Part shown: one piece after another, positions 1 through 5,421 of the stretch
Numbering within the stretch: position 1 is the first letter of the stretch
Layout: the number at the start of each line of letters is the position of its first letter
Position numbers and translations under genes: made by a program
Source: Desulfobacterales bacterium
Lineage (GTDB): Bacteria > Desulfobacterota > Desulfobacteria > Desulfobacterales > Desulfobacteraceae
Assembly: GCA_022361095.1 (NCBI GenBank)
Contig: JAKSBO010000311.1
Coordinates: 1-5,421 of the forward strand
Direction of reading: 5' to 3'
Length of the DNA stretch: 5,421 nucleotides
The notes under the pieces: model-generated
The model's database searches: none
The model's input: only the letters and a program-made list of their open reading frames with translations
Told to the model about the DNA's origin: nothing

Positions 1-61
1 ATGTCCAAGCAATTACAAATTTTATGAGCTGTAATTCGGTACAAAGAACAACCAGACTTTG

Positions 62-88
62 GCCCGTAGCAACTACAGTTGTTACGGC
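62..88. repeat. Imperfect hairpin inside the left repeat
   Basis: GCC-C-GTAGCAAC (62-73) can pair with GTTGTTACGGC (78-88) around the loop TACA. This gives 11 pairs with one bulged C and one G-U pair. In the right copy (1420-1446) the C-to-A change at 1443 breaks one G-C pair. Only four bases separate it from the 17-bp hairpin, so the element has a paired-hairpin layout. Confidence 0.6.
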
Positions 89-92
89 ATAC

Positions 93-132
93 GGACACCG
101 TACTTAATTTATTACAATTAAGTACGGTGTCC
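93..132. repeat. Perfect 17-bp inverted repeat (hairpin), left copy
   Basis: GGACACCGTACTTAATT at 93-109 pairs with AATTAAGTACGGTGTCC at 116-132 around a six-base loop, TATTAC. All 17 pairs are perfect. No T-run follows on the minus strand, so it is not a canonical intrinsic terminator, though it could stop or protect the S74 transcript. Similar hairpins accompany REP-associated (IS200-like, Y1) transposases in some bacteria; that link is from memory and unproven here. Confidence 0.9.
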
Positions 133-156
133 TCCAAATTCCGGCAGGCCGGTTGT

Positions 157-927
157 TTATTTTTTCGAATTAGAGGTCCCTATCATTAGTTTTAATTGGG
201 CTATCTCATGTTCAATTCGTTTATCATTTTGTTTTAGCAATTCATTTTGCCGTTTAAGTGTTTCAATAATTTGTTTTTGACTATCGTTCTCTTTTTTAAG
301 TATTTTCACTGATTCAATCAAAGGCGATACAAGTTTTGCATAAGCCACGGATTTATATCCCTGATTGTCGATGGAAACCACTTGAGGAAAAATTTTTTCC
401 ACCTCCTGGGCAATCACCCCGATCTGTTCTCCCACCCCCTTGGCAGAATCAGTCCACTCATAGGTGACACCGCGAAGTTGGGTTATTTTTTCTAAAGAAT
501 CTTCAATGGTGCGGATATTGGATTTTAAACGGACATCGGATGCCGAGACATTTTCTCCTAGGATCTTACCGTTGACATCAAGTTTGTAGGAAGGAGATGT
601 TTTTCCTACTCCTATATTCCCCGACTTAAAAACCATATACCTATTTATAGATACACCGTCACCGATAGCTCCATAAGTCCCGTTGGCACTGAATTTTAAC
701 ATTTCAGTCGATCCGTTCACCAATGTAATCCAGGGTCTGTCCGTGCTGTCAGATTCAACCCGGATGCCGCTGTCCGCACCCTTTACTGTCAATGGTTGGG
801 GTGAGGAAGCAGTGCCGATGCCAACATTGCCGTCCGGGTCGACAACCAGCCCCTCAGCCGACAGTAAGCCGGGTAGAATTGTAATCAGCATAATCAATAC
901 CGGAACTGCAGTGAATAACTTTCGCAT
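157..927 (-). CDS. Secreted tail-fibre-like protein with C-terminal S74 intramolecular chaperone domain
   Basis: 256-residue protein of the phage-tail-spike / Peptidase_S74 (intramolecular chaperone auto-processing) type. Residues 1-24 are a Sec signal peptide with a basic start (MRK), a hydrophobic core and LLSA before EG. Repeats typical of fibre-like proteins follow: DPDGNVGIGTASSPQPLTV (about 29-48) and GNIGVGKTSPSYKLDVNG (103-120). The S74 domain starts at SDVRLKSNI, with Ser130 and Lys135 at the spacing of the Ser/Lys catalytic pair. It continues through YEWTD, IGVIAQEVEKIFPQVV (169-184) and SVAYAKLVSPLIESVKIL, then ends in a charged coiled coil (about 203-247). In the family this domain trimerises the fibre and may cut itself off before the Ser. 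AGAGGA (935-940) lies 7 bases before the ATG. The gene stands alone, 24 bp before the left 132-bp repeat. GC falls from about 58% near the 5' end to about 27% near the 3' end. It could be a surface fibre or exoprotein; the substrate is unknown. Confidence 0.9.
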   Translation of the reverse strand: MRKLFTAVPVLIMLITILPGLLSAEGLVVDPDGNVGIGTASSPQPLTVKGADSGIRVESDSTDRPWITLVNGSTEMLKFSANGTYGAIGDGVSINRYMVFKSGNIGVGKTSPSYKLDVNGKILGENVSASDVRLKSNIRTIEDSLEKITQLRGVTYEWTDSAKGVGEQIGVIAQEVEKIFPQVVSIDNQGYKSVAYAKLVSPLIESVKILKKENDSQKQIIETLKRQNELLKQNDKRIEHEIAQLKLMIGTSNSKK

Positions 928-1358
928 TTTTGTTTCCTCTGCCTTGTAAAGTTTTGCGTTTTACCGTTGAATACAGCTTGTTTTCTAAACGGAAATTTGG
1001 GGGCTTCTTAATCGCCCCGCTTCCTTCTTTTTGGCGTGTATAAAGTTTTTGCTTCCAAAAAACATTTGTCTTTTCAGTCCAGCAAAGGGGATGTTTTTCT
1101 GACATTCCACTCGCAACAATATTTCGGTAACTTTCCCGGACGGTTTTTTATTCGGTGCAACTGCCCCAATATCCAATCTGTTGTCAACCAGTCCGGCTTA
1201 ACGTTTTCAGAAACGGTTGAATGATAACTGCTCTATTTCAAAGATTCAGGCTTTTCAGCTATTTTTGCCCTGAAAACCATGCTCCACCCGGTTATGTCTC
1301 CGATTGAACGGCTGTGTGTCAGATTGCTGTTCCCTTTGCTATAAGAAAATTATGTATC
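928..1358. other. 431-bp intergenic stretch with no supported gene
   Basis: The stretch lies between the S74 start codon and the right 132-bp repeat. It contains the S74 ribosome binding site (935-940), so the S74 promoter is probably here, but no clear -35/-10 pair is visible. Short open frames on both strands (at most about 80 codons) lack Shine-Dalgarno sites or recognisable protein character. Small inverted repeats occur at 1202-1215 (CGTTT tcag AAACG) and 1249-1278 (TTTTCAG and CTGAAAA, 11-base loop). It may be a regulatory leader or degraded sequence from an earlier rearrangement. Confidence 0.55.
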
Positions 1359-1490
1359 ATGTCCAAGCAATTACAAATTTTATGAGCTGTAATTCGGTAC
1401 AAAGAACAACCAGACTTTGGCCCGTAGCAACTACAGTTGTTAAGGCATACGGACACCGTACTTAATTGATTACAATTAAGTACGGTGTCC
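1359..1490. repeat. 132-bp direct repeat, right copy
   Basis: Second copy, in the same orientation as 1-132 with two differences. It lies 44 bp past the stop of the putative immunity gene. The end of the 17-bp hairpin coincides with the end of strong identity. The sequence after it (CCCGAATCCGCT) differs from the left copy (TCCAAATTCCGG) at several bases but still looks related. Confidence 0.95.
1451..1490. repeat. Perfect 17-bp inverted repeat (hairpin), right copy
   Basis: Same arms as the left hairpin, at 1451-1467 and 1474-1490, with the loop GATTAC instead of TATTAC. The only difference from the left copy is in the loop, so both stems are intact. It sits downstream of the putative immunity gene and may shape the 3' end of the rhs-immunity message. 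Confidence 0.9.
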
Positions 1491-1536
1491 CCCGAATCCG
1501 CTTATCAATCTGCACTGCGTGTCCCCCGAATCTGCT
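1485..1536. repeat. Short tandem repeat of 18 bp with 34-bp period at the immunity gene's 3' end
   Basis: GTGTCCCCCGAATCCGCT (1485-1502) recurs as GTGTCCCCCGAATCTGCT (1519-1536), with one mismatch. The first copy overlaps the right end of the 17-bp hairpin, and the second runs into the immunity gene's stop codon (1535-1537). It looks like a partial second copy of the repeat's edge, left by an insertion or recombination event. Confidence 0.8.
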
Positions 1537-1936
1537 ATTGCTTCACTTCTAATCGTTTAATAACAGCAGAAATTCCTTTATCTTCGAACTTATTTCTAAG
1601 CCAACTCACCTCAGTCTCTGTTCCAGATATTATACTATCGTTATTCGACAATTTTGTAATATCAGATAAAGATAGCCCTAAGCACTCTCTCAACACTTTA
1701 TAGACTATAGTTTTTGATTCAACTGAAACAAGGGATATTCCCCATAAACCATTTTCTTTTATGATCGCGCTCCTGATTTCTTCTGGAGTTTCGTTACCAT
1801 CTTCTTCGTATACAGCACCACAATTAGAGCAATTGATCGAACGGTGCCAAACCAATTTATCTCTAACAATGCTTTGTCCGACATTCACTGATAAGTCAAA
1901 ATTACAATCTGGACAATTAATTCTCATTCGAGCCAT
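1535..1936 (-). CDS. Putative immunity protein of the Rhs toxin, zinc-ribbon-like
   Basis: Small 133-residue protein that I do not recognise as a named family. The N-terminus (MARMRINCPDC) carries two CxxC pairs, Cys8/Cys11 and Cys36/Cys39, spaced like a zinc ribbon. The rest looks soluble and alpha/beta, ending IKRLEVKQ, with no signal peptide or membrane segment, so it is probably cytoplasmic. I chose the ATG at 1934-1936: AAGGGG (1946-1951) lies 9 bases upstream, and the ATG overlaps the rhs TAA as TAATG, typical of translational coupling. An ATG nine bases earlier (1943-1945) would give 136 residues but abuts the Shine-Dalgarno. The DNA is very AT-rich (about 28% GC in the stretch 1621-1680), like the toxin tip and unlike the Rhs repeats, which fits joint transfer of toxin and immunity. 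The immunity role rests on position and coupling only. The stop codon lies inside a copy of the short repeat GTGTCCCCCGAATCTGCT. Confidence 0.8.
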   Translation of the reverse strand: MARMRINCPDCNFDLSVNVGQSIVRDKLVWHRSINCSNCGAVYEEDGNETPEEIRSAIIKENGLWGISLVSVESKTIVYKVLRECLGLSLSDITKLSNNDSIISGTETEVSWLRNKFEDKGISAVIKRLEVKQ

Positions 1937-4900
1937 TATTCCCATCCCCTTATTTGGTTATATCTCTTGATAACGTCATAGAATTTTTCATTTGGCACAT
2001 ATGCATCAGGAGAGTGATGCGGGCTGTCAACACCACGCTTCCACCATCTGTGATGTAATTCTTCATGTACAACAGTATCTCTAAGCTGTTGTCTGGAACT
2101 AAAAGATTGTTTCCCTATCTGTGTACCAATTCCTTTTTTAGCCACACCCTGAGATGCGAAAGGGCTATATTGCGGGGTATATGTCAGTTTTAAATTTGAG
2201 AAGTCTTCTTTAATTATTGCATTGATGGCACTATTTCTTGCTTGTGACGCCTTACCTGTAACGTTTGATAAATCAGCTGTCCATGGTGAACGACCACCGG
2301 CAAACTGAACATCTGCACTGTTTGATGCCTGAGAACCTTGCGAAGAAAAATTAAAGCTTCTTGAGAGTTGAGCACCGCCAAGAGCTGTAGATAACCCGAA
2401 TGCAGTATTTCCTATGGCTTTTGAGTAATTTTTAAAAGAAGGATTAATTGAGGCTTTGGCCCAACTTTCACCTATTGCGGTTCCTAATGGGCCTAAAACA
2501 GGTAATTTATTTAGGTTTTTAAAATCTTTTGACCAGTCATAAACCTGATTTGCAAATGCCTCAGGAGAATCAACAATACCTGCGCCAACATCAACAGTTG
2601 TTTTTAAAATAGTTGCCCCTAATTGATCGCCCCAATTTGTAGTTGTTTGTTGGTCCAATTTGTCTGATAGATAATGCAGACCGCTTGACAAAAGGTCGTC
2701 CGGACCGGGTAGAGGATGATCAGACATCCACTGTATGGTATTGCGTGCCATCAACCCATCAGGATCAGTATACTGCAAAGGATTATTTAGAACATAAGCA
2801 TAAAGATTCAACCCATCTACATACCCGGCGGGATCCCGTTGCAGAAACCGCCCCAGCTCGGCAGAGTACATCCGGTTCCGGTAGTACCAGAGCCCGGACT
2901 CGCCATCCCACCGTCTGCCGGTATACCCGTATGGATTCCCGATGGTGGAACCTGTGGCCGTAATATCCTGCCCCTGATTGTCAAAGATCTTCATCAGCCC
3001 GAAGGGGCTGTACTCGTATGATTCTACCAGGGCGCCGGTGCTGTCCGTGACCGCCCGGATACTGCCCAGCCTGTCCCTTGCAAAATAATAGTCCTGGCCG
3101 TCGTATTCCATGAGGATGGGGTCGTCAACGTCCCCGCCGAAGGCAAAAACCCGGATAAGGGTTCCGTTGAGATACGCCTCAACCACATCCGCCCCGTCAT
3201 AAACATAGGTGGTCGTGTCTGCGCCCACGGTTTTGGTTACCCGCCGGTTCAGGGCATCATAGGTGTATTCCGCCAGGGTCTGGTTACCGGATGTGATTTT
3301 AATAAGGCGGTTGGTCCAGTCATACTCAAAGGACCGGCTGCCGTCAAAGGTCATGTTGCCCCGGTCATCATGAACCGGAACCCGGGCACCCACAAGATCG
3401 TATTCATTGTCATCGGTGACGGTTCTGGTTTCAGCAGTGCCGTTCTGGTTGGTGGCGGTCCAGTTGCCCGCCTCGTCATAATCCCATGTCACTTCAGGGA
3501 CTGTCCCCCGGTTGCGGGAAATCAGCCGGTCAAGGGGATCGTATTCCAGCGCTTCATCCAGAGTGGTTGCGTTGAAGTATTCGGTTTTTTCCGTAAGATT
3601 GTTCTGTCCGTCGTAGACCATGCCGGAGACGCTGAATAAAGGATCGGCATAGGGTGTGGTAACACCCCGGTAGCTTTCCCGGCCCCTGTCCGCATCATAC
3701 TCCAGGGACAGGTCGGTATTGTTGCCATAGGCCGCATAGGCCAAACGGCTGTTTTTATCATATGTGGCCTGGGCAACCAGGCTGCCCTGGTATCGGACTT
3801 CCAGGAGCATATTGTTTTCATCATAAGCCTTGTCCACCACCCGGGCCGACGGGTAGGTGATCCGGGTTTTGTTGCCGTTGCCGTCAAACTGCCGGGTCAC
3901 GGTATAACCGTCCTGGATTTCCGTTTTCGCACGGCTCAGATCATTGTAAACATAGTCCACCGTGTGGGTGGCCCGGCCCTGGTTATTATCCGTTGCAGAT
4001 TTCATCCGGGACAGGGTGTCATAGGCAAATGCCTGGCGCAGGCTGCCGTCAGCCGTTACCTGGGCGACACGGCCCAGGTTGTCCCGGAGATAGGTGATAA
4101 CGGTTTTATCCTGCCGCTTTATGGTTTTTACCCCTCCCTCGGCATCATAGGTATAGTCGGTATACGTGGAATCACTGTCGGTTTTTCTGATGACCTGGTT
4201 CAACTCATTGTATTCATAGCTGATCAGCTTGTTCCGGGCATTGGTAATGGTCAGGGTATTGCCGTTTTCATCATAGGTGTACCGGGTGACCGCCTGGTCC
4301 GGGTTGTCCCAGGCATCTGTTCGGGCTGTCAGCCTGCCGGCCGCATCATATTCATATTGGGTGATTACGTTGTTGAAATTGGTCTCATTAACCAACCTGC
4401 CCCTGCTGTCGTATTCCAGGTGGCGCTGGTCGGTTCCCAGCAGTTCAAAGTTGAGCCGGTTAAAGGGGTCATACCCTTTGACAATGGTTTCCCCTTCGGG
4501 AAGGACCTCAAGGATGACATTGCCGGCCTGGTCATACTCCCAGGTATGTTCGGTAAGGCCGCCGGCTGCCGTGGTCACTGATGTTTTGATTTTCCGGCCG
4601 GCTTTGTCGTATGTATAAGCGGTCAGGTTGCCTTCCGGATCTATGGTTTCAATGAGTTCGCCTTTTGCATTGTACCTGAATTCCGTAGTTTCCGCATCAT
4701 TGCCCAGGTGCTGCCCTTCAGTGCGGTACCGCAGAAGTCCCCTGTCATCATACTGGAATTGCGTTACCAGATCCCGGGTGGTGGACGCATCCACTTTGAG
4801 TTCCCGGATTTCGTGGGTTTGCCTGTTGTTATCGTCATACTGGTAACGGGTCACGGATTCATCGTTGGTGCCAAGGGCCTGGGTCAGTTTAACCAGGTTG

Positions 4901-5421
4901 CCGTGCACATCATACTGCCGGTCCGTGATCACCCCCAGGGCGTCTGTGGTTTGCAACGTTCGTCCGGCCTCATCATATGCAACGGCTGTGGCCTGGTTTT
5001 TGGCATCAATGGTGCTGACCCGGCGGCCGGCCGCATCGTATTCATACGCGGTGGCATTTCCCCGGGCATCGGTATGGCGCAACAGATTGCCGGCCGGATC
5101 ATATTCAAACAATTCCTGGTGTCCCAGTTCGTTGGTCCGGCCGATTTTCCGGTTCAGGGCATCGTAGAAAACATAGACTTCACTCTGGTCCGGCCATATG
5201 ACTGCGGTTTGGTTGCCGTTGGGGTCGTATGCAAATGCGGTAATATATCCTGCCGCATCGATGGTTTTGATTTTTTGGTTGTTCAGGTCATAAACGTGTT
5301 GGGTGATCCGGCCCAGAGGATCTGATTCCCGGATCAGGTTGCCTACCTCGTCATACTCGTACCGGGTGGTATTGTCTTCCCCATCCACGGTTTCAATTAT
5401 GCGGCCGGCCCCGTTATAGGC
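1936..5421 (-). CDS. Rhs/YD-repeat protein with polymorphic C-terminal toxin tip (5' end outside the window)
   Basis: Large Rhs-family protein, seen as about 1,161 residues with no stop up to the right edge. The GTG at 5388 is not the likely start, because the eleven codons before it (AYNGAGRIIET) continue the YD-repeat pattern. About 30 YD units (for example YEYDEVGNL, FEYDPAGNL, YTYDENGNT) run to about position 3150. In the family these build a beta-cocoon shell that encloses the toxin. The Rhs core follows (RDRLGSIRAV, YEYSPFG, GYTGRRWD, GRFLQRDPAG) and ends at PLQYTDPDGL, an exact match to the PxxxxDPxGL autocleavage motif. A 271-residue tip then carries a glycine-rich hydrophobic linker and ends with HEELHH and RGWE. 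Rhs proteins act as secreted or contact-dependent effectors against neighbouring cells. The N-terminal part that would tell the delivery route is missing, so that route is unknown. The putative immunity gene overlaps the stop by one base. The family call is secure; the toxin activity is inferred. Confidence 0.96.
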   Translation of the reverse strand, partial: AYNGAGRIIETVDGEDNTTRYEYDEVGNLIRESDPLGRITQHVYDLNNQKIKTIDAAGYITAFAYDPNGNQTAVIWPDQSEVYVFYDALNRKIGRTNELGHQELFEYDPAGNLLRHTDARGNATAYEYDAAGRRVSTIDAKNQATAVAYDEAGRTLQTTDALGVITDRQYDVHGNLVKLTQALGTNDESVTRYQYDDNNRQTHEIRELKVDASTTRDLVTQFQYDDRGLLRYRTEGQHLGNDAETTEFRYNAKGELIETIDPEGNLTAYTYDKAGRKIKTSVTTAAGGLTEHTWEYDQAGNVILEVLPEGETIVKGYDPFNRLNFELLGTDQRHLEYDSRGRLVNETNFNNVITQYEYDAAGRLTARTDAWDNPDQAVTRYTYDENGNTLTITNARNKLISYEYNELNQVIRKTDSDSTYTDYTYDAEGGVKTIKRQDKTVITYLRDNLGRVAQVTADGSLRQAFAYDTLSRMKSATDNNQGRATHTVDYVYNDLSRAKTEIQDGYTVTRQFDGNGNKTRITYPSARVVDKAYDENNMLLEVRYQGSLVAQATYDKNSRLAYAAYGNNTDLSLEYDADRGRESYRGVTTPYADPLFSVSGMVYDGQNNLTEKTEYFNATTLDEALEYDPLDRLISRNRGTVPEVTWDYDEAGNWTATNQNGTAETRTVTDDNEYDLVGARVPVHDDRGNMTFDGSRSFEYDWTNRLIKITSGNQTLAEYTYDALNRRVTKTVGADTTTYVYDGADVVEAYLNGTLIRVFAFGGDVDDPILMEYDGQDYYFARDRLGSIRAVTDSTGALVESYEYSPFGLMKIFDNQGQDITATGSTIGNPYGYTGRRWDGESGLWYYRNRMYSAELGRFLQRDPAGYVDGLNLYAYVLNNPLQYTDPDGLMARNTIQWMSDHPLPGPDDLLSSGLHYLSDKLDQQTTTNWGDQLGATILKTTVDVGAGIVDSPEAFANQVYDWSKDFKNLNKLPVLGPLGTAIGESWAKASINPSFKNYSKAIGNTAFGLSTALGGAQLSRSFNFSSQGSQASNSADVQFAGGRSPWTADLSNVTGKASQARNSAINAIIKEDFSNLKLTYTPQYSPFASQGVAKKGIGTQIGKQSFSSRQQLRDTVVHEELHHRWWKRGVDSPHHSPDAYVPNEKFYDVIKRYNQIRGWE
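1939..2751 (-). other. Variable C-terminal toxin tip of the Rhs protein, HExxH metallopeptidase-like
   Basis: This is the 271-residue segment after DPDGL that family knowledge predicts is cut free inside the shell. Tip residues 1-130 are a linker with hydrophobic, Gly/Ala-rich patches (residues 44-60 and about 112-127), possibly a translocation or pre-toxin region. Residues 215-271 form the likely active domain. It contains RDTVVHEELHHRWWKRG, with HEELH at residues 229-233 (bases 2053-2067) giving a zincin-type HExxH. A second His pair follows at residues 245-246 (2014-2019), and Asp249 and Glu255 are further possible metal ligands. The domain ends in RYNQIRGWE. The short span and the HHRWW context do not match a classical protease I can name. 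A metal-dependent nuclease is possible, though no HNH/GHH-type pattern is visible. The coding DNA is AT-rich compared with the repeats. Confidence 0.6.
1946..1951 (-). promoter_or_regulatory. Ribosome binding site of the putative immunity gene
   Basis: AAGGGG on the minus strand, inside the last codons of rhs, 9 bases before the ATG at 1936. The upstream in-frame ATG at 1945 follows it with no spacing, so this site favours the shorter product and coupled translation from the rhs message. Confidence 0.6.
2752..3090 (-). other. Rhs-associated core domain with predicted autocleavage site
   Basis: Conserved hyper-core that seals the Rhs shell and cuts off the tip. Visible marks in order are RDRLGSIRAVTDS, YEYSPFG, NPYGYTGRRWD, GLWYYRNRMYSAELGRFLQRDPAG, and NLYAYVLNNP followed by QYTDPDGL. 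The final DPDGL is encoded at 2752-2766. In characterised Rhs proteins, aspartates in the two DPxG motifs form the aspartyl-protease-like site and cleavage follows the terminal Leu; both motifs (RDPAG and TDPDG) are intact here. The shift from GC-rich to AT-rich DNA falls near 2820, inside the last part of the core and before the cleavage motif. Confidence 0.9.

Larger units (their letters stand above)
1..132. repeat. 132-bp direct repeat, left copy
   Basis: Matches 1359-1490 base for base except at positions 85 (C here, A in the other copy) and 110 (T here, G there). The copy begins at the window edge, so the element may extend further left. Similarity fades right after 132. It contains two hairpin-forming segments (62-88 and 93-132) and starts 24 bp past the S74 stop codon in the sense of transcription. 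No open frame is evident within it. It may be a REP/MITE-like dispersed element. Confidence 0.95.

Noticed and set aside
1..132. Integron attC site, suggested by the gene-repeat-gene-repeat layout
   Set aside because: The expected end motifs (RYYYAAC and GTTRRRY) are not found in the right places, the element is not palindromic over its whole length, and no integrase is in view.
93..156. Intrinsic terminator of the S74 gene
   Set aside because: The 17-bp hairpin is stable but no T-run follows it on the minus strand. The small palindrome CCGGC-AG-GCCGG at 141-152 has too short a loop to form fully, and its T-rich flank is on the plus-strand side, where no gene is supported.
985..1176. 63-codon minus-strand open frame upstream of the S74 gene
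   Set aside because: No Shine-Dalgarno, no recognisable protein character, and it overlaps other equally weak frames on both strands.
1182..1187. TTGACA on the minus strand as a -35 box for the S74 gene
   Set aside because: No reasonable -10 box lies 16-18 bases downstream, so the match is probably chance.
1233..1280. 15-codon minus-strand open frame (MVFRAKIAEKPESLK), possible leader peptide
   Set aside because: Too short to support without a promoter or conservation evidence, with no convincing ribosome binding site.
3964..5325. Long plus-strand open frames antisense to the Rhs gene
   Set aside because: They arise from the periodic, GC-rich YD-repeat coding sequence on the other strand and their translations show no recognisable domain.
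5386..5388. GTG as the start codon of the Rhs gene
   Set aside because: The frame stays open to the window edge and the upstream residues (YNGAGRIIET) continue the YD-repeat pattern, so the true start is outside the window.

Overview
The window holds the 3' part of a large Rhs/YD-repeat gene, a small gene directly behind it that looks like its immunity partner, and a separate secreted S74-type (intramolecular chaperone) protein. All three read leftward on the minus strand. I see no convincing gene on the plus strand. The Sec-type signal peptide on the S74 protein and the Rhs architecture suggest a Gram-negative bacterium. The hairpin with arms GGACACCGTACTTAATT / AATTAAGTACGGTGTCC resembles hairpins I associate with Desulfobacterota genomes, but that taxonomic guess is weak.

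Right part (1936-5421): an Rhs protein whose 5' end lies beyond the right edge. About 30 YD-type repeats lead into an Rhs-associated core ending in the cleavage-type motif PLQYTDPDGL. A 271-residue variable C-terminal tip follows, ending in a HEELHH motif that suggests a zinc metallopeptidase-like toxin. DNA composition drops from GC-rich (about 62% in a sampled 60-base stretch of the repeats) to AT-rich (about 40% in the tip), as expected where an Rhs tip has been exchanged.

Middle (1535-1936): a very AT-rich small gene overlapping the rhs stop codon by one base (TAATG). It encodes a four-cysteine, zinc-ribbon-like protein. Position, overlap and matching composition make it the candidate immunity gene.

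Left part (1-1490): a 132-bp element occurs twice as a direct repeat (1-132 and 1359-1490, two mismatches). Each copy holds a perfect 17-bp-stem hairpin plus a second, imperfect hairpin, and each lies just downstream of a leftward gene: one 24 bp past the S74 stop, the other 44 bp past the immunity stop. The segment between the copies carries the S74 gene and a 431-bp stretch with no supported gene. The layout gene-repeat-gene-repeat, together with AT-rich 3' modules in both larger genes, suggests a mobile or recombining locus with the repeat as a possible exchange point. No transposase or integrase is visible in the window.
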